DNA of 44,998 nucleotides from Pseudomonadota bacterium (GCA_030057915.1 JASGUC010000063.1:1-44998); one strand, 5' to 3'; numbered from the stretch's first letter, positions 7,560 to 16,280 are shown. Notes: generated by a model not told the origin, from the letters alone. Numbers and translations are program-made.

Positions 7560-8035
7560 GAGGATGGCTCTCCCTCCTGGATCGCCCTTGCCGCCTCGGC
7601 CACGGCATCGACGATCTTCTGGTATCCCGTGCAGCGGCAGAGGTTGCCGCTGATCCCCCGGCGAATCTCGTCGCGGGTCGGGGCGGGATTCTCCTGGAGG
7701 AGCGCCGCGGCGCCCAGGATCATCCCCGGGGTGCAGAAGCCGCACTGTACGGCGCCATGCTTCACGAAGGCCTCCGGGAGGGGATGGGTTCCCCCTTCCC
7801 GGGACAGTCCCTCGATGGTGGTAATCTCCCGACCCGACAACTGAGCCGCCAGCATGAGACAGGACAGGCGGTTGACGCCGTCCACGAGGATCGTGCAGGC
7901 CCCGCATTCCCCGGCGCCGCATCCCTCCTTCGTGCCGGTAAGACCCAACTCCTCCCGAAGGATATCGACGGCCCGCCGATCCGGGTCCACGTCGAGGGCG
8001 ATCCTTCTTCCGTTGAGGTTGAATTGCACCGTCAT
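7556..8035 (-). CDS. Molybdenum hydroxylase 2Fe-2S subunit (CoxS/XdhC-type small subunit)
   Basis: The 159-residue small subunit with two [2Fe-2S] clusters. The plant-ferredoxin-type cluster is bound by Cys39, Cys44, Cys47 and Cys59 (GCGAGECGAC...SC). The second, helical cluster is bound by Cys98, Cys101, Cys133 and Cys135 (QCGFC...NLCRC). I chose the ATG at 8035 because GGAGG lies seven bases before it; a GTG at 8050 would put that site inside the gene. The 283-base gap to the large-subunit gene holds a decayed type A repeat (around 8139-8190) and no gene, so co-transcription with the large subunit is likely but not shown. Confidence 0.94.
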   Translation of the reverse strand: MTVQFNLNGRRIALDVDPDRRAVDILREELGLTGTKEGCGAGECGACTILVDGVNRLSCLMLAAQLSGREITTIEGLSREGGTHPLPEAFVKHGAVQCGFCTPGMILGAAALLQENPAPTRDEIRRGISGNLCRCTGYQKIVDAVAEAARAIQEGEPSS

Positions 8036-8318
8036 CCTTGAATCCTCCACCGATAAAAAAAGGGCCGCCCCGGTGATTGTCTCGATGAGACCCTTGCCAA
8101 GCCCCGTGACCTCCTCCCCATGCTCCTTACCGGAAACGTGGGAATCCAGTCTCTTCGACTACTTTCTGGATGCCGGGTCAAGACCGACGGGACATGGGCG
8201 GCGGCTTTCATAGGTCTCTCGATTATTTCCCTCTTCCCCCTCCCTTGAAGAAGGCTTCGTCCCGGTTTCTTTCTCTCTCACTCACACTCTCTCTGGGCGC
8301 CCCCCTGTTTGGTGTATT

Positions 8319-10616
8319 CTACATGCCGGGCCCCTGTTGGAGGGAGGCCAGCACCCGTTCCGGCGTCAGGGGGGAGCGGAAAATCCGGGCGGCCCCGGCG
8401 TCAGCCAGGGCGTTGGCGATCGCCGGGAGCGGTCCGTTGGAGGCCACTTCTCCCAGGCCCTTCATCCCGAAAGGTCCCGTCTCTTCGTAGGCCTGTGCGA
8501 AAACGGCCCGGATATCCGGCAGATCGAGGGCGGTGGGGATGATGTACTTCCCCAGATCATCCGTCTGAACAATCCCCCCTTCCACCTGGAGGTCTTCGTG
8601 GAGGGCGTAGCCGATCCCCTGGGCGATGGCCCCCTGGACCTGCTGCACGCTGGTCTGGGGGTTTAGGATCCGCCCCGCCTCCGTTACGGCCAGGTAGTCC
8701 CGGACCGTCGTCTCTCCCGTCAGCTCGTCCGCCTCGACAAGGGCCAGGTGGCAGCCATAGGAGAACAGCAGATGGGGAAAGCCGATCTTGAACGCCTTTC
8801 CCGTCGCCGGCGGGTCCGGAACCACCGGCATGAGGTACTGATACACACAGAACCGTTCCGGGGTCGTCAGGGTGGCCGCCAGCATGGCCAGGGGAATCTC
8901 CCGCCCCGTCGCCGGATGGCGAACCCGGCCGGGCAGCAAGCCCAGATCCTCCAGCCGGTCCACGAGGAGCAACATGGAGGCCCGGCCCAAAATCCGTCGG
9001 CGCATATCCTGGCAGGCGCGGATGAGGGCGTTGCCGTAGGTGTAGGTGGTTCGGCTCGCGGCGGCGGACCCGGAGGGGAGGGTCCGGTCCGTATCCGGCT
9101 GGACCAGGTCGATCATGCCCTCCTCCTGGTTGAGCGCCGCCCCGGCGATCTGGACGAAGGCCGTGGCGTTCCCCTGCCCCATGTCGGCGACGCCGCTGTA
9201 AACGACGAACCGCCCCGTCGGGGTGATCTCGAGCTTGGCCACGGCGGTGTCGGGAAGGCCGCGTCCATAGCCCATGGCGTTGAACACCGCCGCAAGCCCC
9301 ACGCCGCGCCGTTTGTTCGGCCCGGCGGCGGCCTTCCAGACGGCGCGATCCTTCCAGAGAGGATGATCGGCGATTGCGTCCAGGCACGCGCCGATGCCGG
9401 TGGAGGAGGTCATAAGGACGCCGGCGCTGTTCCGGTCGCCAACCCGGAGGGCGTTCTTTCGGCGAATCTCCAAGGGGTCCAGACGCAGCCGCGCCGCCAG
9501 GATGTCCATCATGCTCTCGAAGGCAAAACTCACCTGCATCACCCCGAAGCCCCGCATGGCCCCGGCGACGGGATTGTTGGTGTAGAGGCACCAGCCTTCG
9601 ATGCGGGTGTGGGGAATCCGGTAGGGGCCGCCGGCGTGTTCCATCCCCAGGGCCATCACCTCGCCGCCCAGGTGGGCGTAGGCCCCGGTATCGTAATAAA
9701 CGCGGCAGTGGAGGGCGTGGAGGGTTCCGTCGGCCTTCGCGCCAAGATGGTAGTGAAGACGGGCGGCATGGCGCTTGTATCCCGCCTGGAAGCTTTCCTC
9801 CCGGTCCCACCACATCTTGACCCACCGTCCGTCGGCGTGCATCGCCGCCAGGGCCAGGAGGCACTGGACCGTCGCCCCATCCTTGCCGCCGAAGCCGCCC
9901 CCCAGATAGGGGGCGATGACCCGGATTCCGTCCATGGGCAGACCCAGGGCGTGGCTCACCTCCCACCGATCCCGGAACGGGGCCTGGGTGGAGACGATGA
10001 TGACGATCCGTCCGTCTTCCTCCCGCCGGGCGATGCCGTTTTCCGTCTCCAGAAAGGCATGGGCCTGGATCGGCACGGTGAAGGTCTCCGTGACGACCAC
10101 ATCGCATTCCGCCAGGGCCTTTGCCCCGTCTCCAGCTTCGATCGTCGCCTGGAGGAGGGCGTTGCCGCCGGGGTGGTCCTCGTGAAGGCGCGGCGCGTCG
10201 TGGTTCAGGGCGTCGTCGATGGTGAATACGCCGGGAAGGGGCGCGATGTCCACCTCGATGAGGGCCAGGGCCCGGCGCAGCGTCTCCCGGTCCGCCGCCA
10301 GGACCAGGGCAACGGGGTCGCCGGCATAACGGACCTTGGCGTCGCAGAGCACCGGCTGATCCTTGTGGACGATCCCCTGGCGGTTCGTCCCGGGCACATC
10401 CCCGCCTGTGAGGACCGCCCGGACTCCGGGAAGCGACCGGGCCGCGGCGGCGTCCACCCGACGGATCAGGCCGTGCGGGACCCCCGCCCTCCGGACCCCC
10501 GCCCAGAGCAGATTTTCGCCGTAGTGATCCACCGCGTACTTCTCCACTCCGGCGGCCTTGGCCGGTGCGTCGGGACGGAGAAAGTCCCGGCCTATTTTTG
10601 GTGGACGGGTCGTCAT
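8319..10616 (-). CDS. Molybdenum hydroxylase large subunit (CoxL/XdhA-like)
   Basis: The 765-residue catalytic subunit that binds the molybdenum-pterin cofactor. The N-terminal a/b hammerhead domain runs to about residue 120 (KYAVDHYGENLLWAGVRRA). The Mo-binding domains include GGGFGGKDG, the AGAMRGFGVMQ loop of the xanthine dehydrogenase group, and the C-terminal GMKGLGEV that holds the catalytic glutamate. The CO-dehydrogenase AYRCSFR active-site loop is absent, so it is not a CO dehydrogenase. Substrate is most likely a purine, aldehyde or N-heterocycle; the sequence does not decide. It is first in the order large, FeS, FAD. Dedicated maturation genes (xdhC-like and mocA-like) lie 3-5 kb away on the other strand. 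No good ribosome site is visible. Confidence 0.93.
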   Translation of the reverse strand: MTTRPPKIGRDFLRPDAPAKAAGVEKYAVDHYGENLLWAGVRRAGVPHGLIRRVDAAAARSLPGVRAVLTGGDVPGTNRQGIVHKDQPVLCDAKVRYAGDPVALVLAADRETLRRALALIEVDIAPLPGVFTIDDALNHDAPRLHEDHPGGNALLQATIEAGDGAKALAECDVVVTETFTVPIQAHAFLETENGIARREEDGRIVIIVSTQAPFRDRWEVSHALGLPMDGIRVIAPYLGGGFGGKDGATVQCLLALAAMHADGRWVKMWWDREESFQAGYKRHAARLHYHLGAKADGTLHALHCRVYYDTGAYAHLGGEVMALGMEHAGGPYRIPHTRIEGWCLYTNNPVAGAMRGFGVMQVSFAFESMMDILAARLRLDPLEIRRKNALRVGDRNSAGVLMTSSTGIGACLDAIADHPLWKDRAVWKAAAGPNKRRGVGLAAVFNAMGYGRGLPDTAVAKLEITPTGRFVVYSGVADMGQGNATAFVQIAGAALNQEEGMIDLVQPDTDRTLPSGSAAASRTTYTYGNALIRACQDMRRRILGRASMLLLVDRLEDLGLLPGRVRHPATGREIPLAMLAATLTTPERFCVYQYLMPVVPDPPATGKAFKIGFPHLLFSYGCHLALVEADELTGETTVRDYLAVTEAGRILNPQTSVQQVQGAIAQGIGYALHEDLQVEGGIVQTDDLGKYIIPTALDLPDIRAVFAQAYEETGPFGMKGLGEVASNGPLPAIANALADAGAARIFRSPLTPERVLASLQQGPGM

Positions 10617-10856
10617 GGCGCAATCGAGGCGACGGCCAGGAAAGCGCCGGTCACATCCAACCCAGAAAGAAAGTCTCGCCCTGTCAATCCCCCCTCCTTT
10701 CCATATTATCTTTTAATTTCGCCCCCGCGGCCTTAGGCAGCGCCTCCCGGCACGAGACGTTTTTTACAATGAAAGCGATCCGTCCCGGCAGGGACATCGC
10801 CATCGCGCCCGACGGGAACATCGCCGTCACGACCGGCGGATGGACCGCACTGACCA

Positions 10857-11014
10857 TCACTCCGTCCAGCCCATGTCCCGTCCCCGCTTCTTGGCCTCGT
10901 ACATCAACCGGTCCGCACGGTCAATGAAGCTTTTTCCGACAACCTGGAGAGCTGTTTTCTCAAGGAGATCAGTTCCTCGATCAATTCCCGCTTTGTCTTT
11001 GCCCGATCGCTCAT
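10857..11014 (-). pseudogene. Deletion scar of a GGDEF-domain sensor protein
   Basis: Reading leftward from ATG 11014 gives MSDRAKTKRELIEELISLRK, a typical coiled-coil start of PAS/GGDEF signalling proteins, which ends out of frame after 36 residues. In another frame the sequence continues FIDRADRLMYEAKKRGRDMG and ends WTE at 10857-10859. This is the canonical last helix of a GGDEF (diguanylate cyclase) domain. The two ends of one gene are thus joined directly, with the whole middle lost. Flanking 10617-10856 and 11015-11095 show no gene. Confidence 0.7.
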
Positions 11015-11095
11015 ATGGGAACTCCCTCGTGAATAGCCCCTGCGCCTTTTATTTCCCGAAAAACTTCACGTTGTCAATCAGATATCGCCCGAAGC

Positions 11096-12400
11096 CTAAA
11101 AAAATCTAAGCATGGATTTCGGAACGATATCCGCAAACGAAACGAAATCGATAACGAAATGGGAAAGAATGAGCGGGGGAAGGGACCGCGTCCTTAGATA
11201 CAGGGCCATGAAGACGGCGCCGGCGGCACCCGATAGCAGCACCTGGTGCATCCCGCCGCTCCAGTGAATCATCCCGAAGGCCGACGCAGATATTCCAACG
11301 ATGACCGCGGCGCTTTCCGTATAGCGGGAAAGGAACACCGCGAGAAGGCCACGGAATATCAGCTCCTCGATGAGCGCCACCAGCATGAGGCCCGCGGTGA
11401 GATCAATCCGGCTCCAGAACGGGCTGACAATCTCCGGCATCGTTCCCAGAGATCGATAGCCCGGCAATCCATCCATGATCGCATAGCCAACATGCTCCAG
11501 AAAAATACCGACCAACGTCCCGACGAGAAACACGCCGCAGAATGTAACGGCCGGTGTCCATATCAACCCTAATCCCGCGACGGTAATCTTCCGGCGCCTA
11601 ATTAGCCACCCGATGAGCAGCAACGGAAAAAGCTTCACCCCGATGTAGTCGATGGAGAGCCAAAGACGCCAATCCCTGATGTAGATATTGGCAAAATCAT
11701 TCAGATAAAAAGGAAGGCAAAGCAGAAGCAGGAACGGGATGCCGACCTTTTCATCCACCACCGCCGCCGCGGGCATATCCCCTCCCCGCAACCTTTCCAC
11801 GGTGCGCCCGGATCTCGATATGCGGATAACGGCCCAACCGCCTCCACAGCCGATAATCACGGCCATTGCCTCATACGAGATCGCCCATGCCAGCCATGCG
11901 GGCAGAAAGGACTTCATGGCTTCGCCGATCAATTCGGAGGCAACCGCAGCGATTCCCAGCGTCAAGGACCAGATGAAGATCTCCGGCGGCACATCTTTCC
12001 CGTTGTTTTTCCCGACCAGGCATCGCCATATGCGCACCGTGACGAAAGCGCCCACCATCCCCCACACGGCGAAACTGAAAAACGTAAGGATCATCATCTT
12101 TATTGATGATCCCGAGACAAGAAAGGTCGTGGAAACCCCGCAAAAGAGACTGATCGCCCATGACGCCGACAGGGATAGAGTCTGCCGGACGGAGAGTTTC
12201 CTCGTCATGGCGCCGAAAACCCAGGCATAAGACAAACCACCGACAATACCGGTGATTCCCACGGTGGCCTGGGCGGCGATCAGATTGGGAAATCCACCAA
12301 TATTCAAGAGCAGGATGCCAGGCATACCCAGGATACCGGCGAGTGACCATCCCGAGATTATGGAAAAAAGCGGGCAGTTCTTTACCTTCACACCTTTCAT
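11096..12400 (-). CDS. CPBP-family intramembrane metalloprotease
   Basis: A 434-residue multi-pass membrane protein. The C-terminal third carries the three CPBP (Abi/CAAX-protease) motifs: EELIFRG (EExxxR), FGMIHW (FxxxH), and HFVIDF (HxxxD), which together form the membrane-embedded active site. The first 280 residues contain roughly eight hydrophobic segments that I do not recognise, so this is a long member of the family. Family members process prenylated proteins or act in peptide or bacteriocin handling and immunity; the target here is unknown. The ribosome site before MKGVKVKNCPLF is weak, so the start is less sure. Confidence 0.85.
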   Translation of the reverse strand: MKGVKVKNCPLFSIISGWSLAGILGMPGILLLNIGGFPNLIAAQATVGITGIVGGLSYAWVFGAMTRKLSVRQTLSLSASWAISLFCGVSTTFLVSGSSIKMMILTFFSFAVWGMVGAFVTVRIWRCLVGKNNGKDVPPEIFIWSLTLGIAAVASELIGEAMKSFLPAWLAWAISYEAMAVIIGCGGGWAVIRISRSGRTVERLRGGDMPAAAVVDEKVGIPFLLLLCLPFYLNDFANIYIRDWRLWLSIDYIGVKLFPLLLIGWLIRRRKITVAGLGLIWTPAVTFCGVFLVGTLVGIFLEHVGYAIMDGLPGYRSLGTMPEIVSPFWSRIDLTAGLMLVALIEELIFRGLLAVFLSRYTESAAVIVGISASAFGMIHWSGGMHQVLLSGAAGAVFMALYLRTRSLPPLILSHFVIDFVSFADIVPKSMLRFF

Positions 12401-12539
12401 GTCCAGTCTGAAATGTTGTCGGTTCTTAGGGGTGGCGATTTGTCGTTTTTTTTATCCATGTAGTTTTCCGCAACGGGTAAGTCAATAAGAACCCGATGTC
12501 GCCGTCGACTTTTTTTGCCGGGGGCGAGACAAATAATCG

Positions 12540-12566
12540 TTGACACGGTAATTCAATCTCTATAGT
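12540..12566 (+). promoter_or_regulatory. Possible sigma-70 promoter for the HD-domain gene
   Basis: TTGACA at 12540-12545 and TATAGT at 12561-12566. The spacer is only 15 bases, shorter than the optimum, so this is a weak call. It lies in the 293-base divergent region 12401-12693 between the CPBP and HD genes, about 120 bases before the HD start. Confidence 0.3.
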
Positions 12567-12693
12567 AATCGGGCTCTGTCACCGTCACAATGATTTTTGC
12601 GCAGATCGTGTCGTCCTGATCCATCCAAAAAAGGAAGTTATCTCTCGGAGGTCCGGCTGCCGTGTCCGGTCGCTGACCAGTAAGAGGCGTCAC

Positions 12694-13509
12694 ATGGATA
12701 TCAATCGCAACGGATACATTTCGGAACCACAGCTCATCGACCTGAAGAACTGGTTTTCCCGGTATGTCCATTCCTTTAAATCATCGGACCCGGTGGTGAC
12801 ACAGGCGCTGGCGCTGAAAGTGGATCATTCCCTCCGGGTATGCGACGAGATCCGTAATATCGGCGGCCAAATCGCTCTCGCCGACGGCGAGATGCGCCTT
12901 GCCGAAGCCATGGCCCTTGTTCATGATATCGGCAGGTTCAATCAATATTTCTTTTATAAAACCTTCGTGGACAAAAAATCGGCGGATCACGCCCAACTGG
13001 GCGTCGCGGCGCTCCGCGATGGAAATGCCCTGGCCGGAATCGACGCCGGGACCAGCGAACTCATCCTGAAAGCGGTATCCTATCACAACCGTCTGCATAT
13101 TCCACAAGATGAAGGACCCACCTGTGTCTTCTTCACCAAATTGCTCCGGGACGCCGACAAACTGGATATCTACCACCTGTTATCGACCTACTACTACAGT
13201 CACGACGCGGAAAGAAGCGCCGCCGTTGAACTCGATCTGCCGGATTCCTCCGATGTGTCCGATGAAATCCTTGACACCCTCCTGGCGCGGGAAATGGTTC
13301 GCATGGAGCAACTGCGGTGCCTGAACGATTTCAAGCTCCTGCAGATGGCATGGGTTTACGACCTCAACTTCCAGCCCACTTTCCAGCTTGTTTACCGGCG
13401 CAAATATCTCGAAAGTATCCGGGACACCCTGCCGCCGTCGGAGAGGATAGATCGGATTTACGTCGAACTTATGTCCTATCTCAAAGAAAAAGCTGGTAAC
13501 GGCAGGTAA
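12694..13509 (+). CDS. HD-domain phosphohydrolase
   Basis: A 271-residue protein with HD-superfamily metal ligands: His45 (KVDHSLRV), His77-Asp78 (VHDIGRFNQ), a following His in SYHNRLH, and Asp in LRDADKLDIYHLL. The pattern matches small stand-alone HD hydrolases acting on nucleotides or other phosphate esters; no HD-GYP motif is present, so cyclic-di-GMP hydrolysis is not indicated. The start has AGAGG six bases upstream. It stands alone between the CPBP gene (divergent) and xdhC. Natural substrate unknown. Confidence 0.85.
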   Translation: MDINRNGYISEPQLIDLKNWFSRYVHSFKSSDPVVTQALALKVDHSLRVCDEIRNIGGQIALADGEMRLAEAMALVHDIGRFNQYFFYKTFVDKKSADHAQLGVAALRDGNALAGIDAGTSELILKAVSYHNRLHIPQDEGPTCVFFTKLLRDADKLDIYHLLSTYYYSHDAERSAAVELDLPDSSDVSDEILDTLLAREMVRMEQLRCLNDFKLLQMAWVYDLNFQPTFQLVYRRKYLESIRDTLPPSERIDRIYVELMSYLKEKAGNGR

Positions 13510-13636
13510 AACCTTTAGACTAAGCAACCATCAGGCCCGTTCCGGGCACAAGGAAAGATCATAACATCCGGCTATCTGTGGATATTTTCATATAAATTGC
13601 AATCAGACCCGTCGTCAGGGGAGAGGCGGGATTGGC

Positions 13637-13739
13637 CAGGGCAAATTTGTTCTCATTGTAAGTAGTTGATCTTGAATGATCTACTAAAACTGAGGCACGT
13701 CCTGTTCTCAGCCACTTAGAGATAGAACAAATTTACCGT
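13637..13739. mobile_element. 103-bp MITE-like element, copy 1
   Basis: The ends are inverted repeats: CAGGGCAAATTTGTTCT at the left, AGAACAAATTTACCGT at the right. An 11-base direct repeat, GCGGGATTGGC, flanks it exactly (13626-13636 and 13740-13750), as expected of a target-site duplication. No coding capacity. It is about 91% identical (94 of 103 bases by eye) to the copy at 34394-34496. The remainder of the gap 13510-13785 shows no gene. Confidence 0.8.
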
Positions 13740-13746
13740 GCGGGAT

Positions 13747-13762
13747 TGGCAATGACGGTGCA
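13747..13762 (+). promoter_or_regulatory. Possible sigma-54 promoter for xdhC
   Basis: TGGCAATGACGGTGCA has GG and GC ten bases apart as in RpoN promoters. Its -24 half lies in the right-hand target-site duplication of the 103-bp element. The implied transcription start (about 13773) leaves only 13 bases before the ATG, which is unusually short, so the call is tentative. Confidence 0.3.
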
Positions 13763-13785
13763 AGGGGAAGATAGGTCAGCTCACA

Positions 13786-15048
13786 ATGAAAAGGTTTCTT
13801 GGCGTGGGGAATGATACCGGTGACAAACCGTCCGTCCCCGAGGGAACGGCTTCGCTATCCGCGTCGGCAACCGGCGGTTCGGAGCCCGGCGGGCTGTTGC
13901 GCCTCTGCGCGGAAAAAAGGGAACACCGGGAACCGCTGGCGCTGGCCATCGTCATGGCCTGCCACGGTTCCACGCCCCGCAAACCGGGAACGGCCATGCT
14001 CGTCGGCGCCGACGGCGCGGCGGCGGGAACGGTGGGGGGCGGCTCGCTGGAGGCGCGGATAGTGGCTGCGGCCCGTCAGGCCATCCAAGAGAGGCAATCC
14101 CGCCGTTGGATCTTTTCCCTGACGCCCCGACAGGCGGCGGACGACGGCATGATCTGCGGCGGCTCCCTGGAGGTCCTGGTGGATAGCCTGGGCGACTTCG
14201 ATTCCACCCGGGAAGAGATCATGACCCGGGCCTTGCGGACATGGGAAGCCGGCCGGGACTGCCTTCTGGTGTACTCACTCCGGGCCGGCGAAGCCGTCAC
14301 GACGCCGGCGGGGAAACCGTTCTTCCCACCGGCGGGGCAGGCGGCCCGGAAAGAAGAAGCAACGGGACGAGGGGAAGCGCCACGGGGCGAGGCGGTAGCG
14401 ATCGGCCTCGGACTCATGAGCGGCGACGAGTTCGTGATCGGAACCCTCGATACCTTCGGATCGGAACCGAAGGAACTCGAAGCCGCAATCCGAAAGGAGT
14501 GCCGACGCCGGGAGGCGGTACTCCTGAACATGGGGCCCCGGGGACGTTATTTCCTCCTGCCCCTGACCATCCCGATCACGGTCGTCATCGCCGGCGCTGG
14601 CCACATAACTCGGGCGCTGGCGCCCCTCTGCCGGTTTGCAGGTTTTCGGACGGCGGTTTTCGACGACCGCCCGGAGTTCGCCTGCCGGGAATTTATCCCC
14701 GCGGCGGACCATATCGAGGTGACACCTTCTTTCAACAACTGTTTCCAGGCGGTGGCGACGGGACCCGAGGATTATATCGTCATCGCCACCCGGGGTCATC
14801 TCAGCGACGCCGAGGTTCTCGCTCAGGCCCTCGCCACCGGCGCGGCCTATATCGGCATGCTCGGCAGCGCAAAAAAACGGGAGGCCATCTACCGGCAACT
14901 CGTCCGGGAGGGATGCGACCCGGAAGCCCTGGCCCGGGTCCACTGTCCTGTCGGCCTGGCCATCGGCGCCCGTTCCCCGGAGGAAATCGCCGTAAGCATC
15001 GTCGCCGGGCTTATTGCCTGCCGCTCCGCCGGGCGGCGGACGGAATGA
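13786..15048 (+). CDS. XdhC/CoxI-family molybdenum-hydroxylase maturation protein
   Basis: A 420-residue protein. The N-terminal XdhC/CoxI domain has the signature MACHGSTPRKPGTAMLVG near residue 65, followed by GTVGGGSLEARI. The C-terminal half is a Rossmann domain: VVIAGAGHITRALAPLC near residue 265, then FDDRPEFA, ATRGHLSDAEVL and GMLGSAKKR. XdhC proteins bind the molybdenum cofactor and add the essential terminal sulfido ligand before inserting it into hydroxylases. The link to the large/FeS/FAD genes at 6.7-10.6 kb is inferred from family and proximity. The first 40 residues are low-complexity, so translation may start later. Confidence 0.92.
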   Translation: MKRFLGVGNDTGDKPSVPEGTASLSASATGGSEPGGLLRLCAEKREHREPLALAIVMACHGSTPRKPGTAMLVGADGAAAGTVGGGSLEARIVAAARQAIQERQSRRWIFSLTPRQAADDGMICGGSLEVLVDSLGDFDSTREEIMTRALRTWEAGRDCLLVYSLRAGEAVTTPAGKPFFPPAGQAARKEEATGRGEAPRGEAVAIGLGLMSGDEFVIGTLDTFGSEPKELEAAIRKECRRREAVLLNMGPRGRYFLLPLTIPITVVIAGAGHITRALAPLCRFAGFRTAVFDDRPEFACREFIPAADHIEVTPSFNNCFQAVATGPEDYIVIATRGHLSDAEVLAQALATGAAYIGMLGSAKKREAIYRQLVREGCDPEALARVHCPVGLAIGARSPEEIAVSIVAGLIACRSAGRRTE

Positions 15049-15072
15049 CGGACGAACCCGGAAAAACCTGGG

Positions 15073-15100
15073 CCGAACAGGAGCCAGGATACCTGTTCGG
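15073..15100 (+). terminator. Inverted repeat after xdhC, possible terminator
   Basis: CCGAACAGG (15073-15081) and CCTGTTCGG (15092-15100) form a perfect 9-bp stem with a 10-base loop, 25 bases after the xdhC stop. No T run follows, so it may instead be an operator or mRNA-stabilising hairpin. Confidence 0.4.
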
Positions 15101-15309
15101 AACACAAATGTTTTGCCTGGCGAATCACACCTGATGCCGGATCACGTCTTTACGCTCCTACCATACATTGCAGCATAATGTACCATGAGCATATTATACT
15201 ACATACTTCAGCATAATCTAAGAAAAAGAAAGGACACGGCTTGATCCCATGCCTAAAGGCAGGGGCCTGCGCCGCTCTTTCAGGTCAGGTTCCACAAAAG
15301 GCGCGGCCG

Positions 15310-15360
15310 GCTGTTTTCCTTCCCCCTGCCGGGTAGGTCGGAAACAGCAACGGGGAGAGG
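15310..15360 (+). promoter_or_regulatory. Possible structured leader covering the mocA-like ribosome site
   Basis: GCTGTTTTCC (15310-15319) pairs with GGAAACAGC (15340-15348), nine pairs and one bulge. The loop region CCTTCCCC (15318-15325) is complementary to the ribosome site GGGGAGAGG (15352-15360) with one bulge. The two pairings overlap, so they are alternatives or form a pseudoknot. Further upstream in the 320-base gap, AGCATAATGTA-like 14-mers recur near 15168 and 15210. No known riboswitch class is recognised; the idea of translational control is inference. Confidence 0.35.
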
Positions 15361-15368
15361 TCTCCTGA

Positions 15369-16040
15369 ATGGATGCAACAGATGTTCTTGCCGACTCGGT
15401 TACGGCGCTGATTCCCGCCGCCGGCCGCTCGTCCCGAATGGGGACCTGCAAGCCCCTGCTGTCCCTGGGAGGGGAGACGGCGCTGGAAAAGGTCTTCGGC
15501 ATCGTCCGGCGGGCGGGGATTGGATCCATCTTGACGATCCTGGGCCATGACGCTGAACTCCTGCTTCCCATCCTGGCCAGGCATCAGGTTCCGCATGTGA
15601 TCAATAATCGCTACGAAGAAGGCATGTTCTCCTCGCTACAGGCCGGGGTGGCGCGTCTTGACGCCCATTGCCGGGCCTTCATGGTCCTGCCGGCGGACAT
15701 GCCCCTGATCCGGCCGGACACCCTCCGCCGCCTCCTGGCCGCCTTCCGGGCAGGGGCGCCGGATATTCTCGTATGCCGTCCCCGCCACGGCAACCGTCGT
15801 GGGCACCCCCCCCTGATCTCCACTCACCTGGCGGCCGACCTGCTTGCCCATGATGGCGCCGGCGGCCTCCGCAGCTTGTTGGCCCGCTTTGAAGGTGTCA
15901 CCCGAAACGTGGATGTGATCGATTCGGGGATCCTGATCGACCTGGATACCAGGGCGGATCTGGCGGCATGGAGAGACCTGACGGCTCAAAAAAAGCGGCG
16001 GTCGCCTTTGACCGGCCAATCGCCACTGGACCGGCCTTAG
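15369..16040 (+). CDS. MobA/MocA-like nucleotidyltransferase for molybdenum cofactor
   Basis: A 223-residue NTP-transferase-fold protein. It opens with VTALIPAAGRSSRMGTCKPL, the nucleotide-binding loop of the MobA-like family, followed by MVLPADMPLI with the metal-binding Asp. The family member MocA makes the cytidine form (MCD) of the cofactor used by XDH-type enzymes; the position just downstream of xdhC on the same strand favours MocA over the guanylyltransferase MobA. The ribosome site GGGGAGAGG is nine bases upstream and may be masked by a leader structure. Confidence 0.88.
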   Translation: MDATDVLADSVTALIPAAGRSSRMGTCKPLLSLGGETALEKVFGIVRRAGIGSILTILGHDAELLLPILARHQVPHVINNRYEEGMFSSLQAGVARLDAHCRAFMVLPADMPLIRPDTLRRLLAAFRAGAPDILVCRPRHGNRRGHPPLISTHLAADLLAHDGAGGLRSLLARFEGVTRNVDVIDSGILIDLDTRADLAAWRDLTAQKKRRSPLTGQSPLDRP

Positions 16041-16115
16041 CCCCATGCCCGGGGCAGGCGCGACGATAGACGGGAATATCCAGACCGTTGCATACAGGCT
16101 CGCCAAAAAGGAAAG

Positions 16116-16247
16116 GAGACCCTTGAAAAAAGCCGTTTCCGAGTTTCTATCGTCATGCCGGCGGAAGCCGGAATGCTTTGTTTTCGGGGCCTTCCCGACC
16201 CCGGATTTTGCCGGGGCGAAAGGAAAGCGTGGATTTTCAAAGGTCTC
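16116..16247. repeat. TIR-bounded intergenic repeat, interior type A
   Basis: Left end GAGACCCTTGAAAAA and right end GATTTTCAAAGGTCTC are near-perfect inverted repeats. The interior TCATGCCGGCGGAAGCCGG... is shared with 2424-2555. The copy at 19029-19160 has the same ends but the interior in opposite orientation. Confidence 0.8.
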
Positions 16248-16280
16248 GAAAGGACATTGACAGGGGGAGATTTATCTCAT

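Noticed and set aside
8319..10616. Aerobic CO dehydrogenase large subunit
   Set aside because: The CO-dehydrogenase active-site loop AYRCSFR is absent and the loop reads GAMRGFG as in xanthine-dehydrogenase-like enzymes.
10617..10856. Short gene between the hydroxylase and the GGDEF scar
   Set aside because: Open frames here lack ribosome sites and conserved motifs.
13510..13636. Terminator hairpin GCCCG-TTC-CGGGC after the HD gene
   Set aside because: Only five pairs and no T run; not strong enough to list as a feature.
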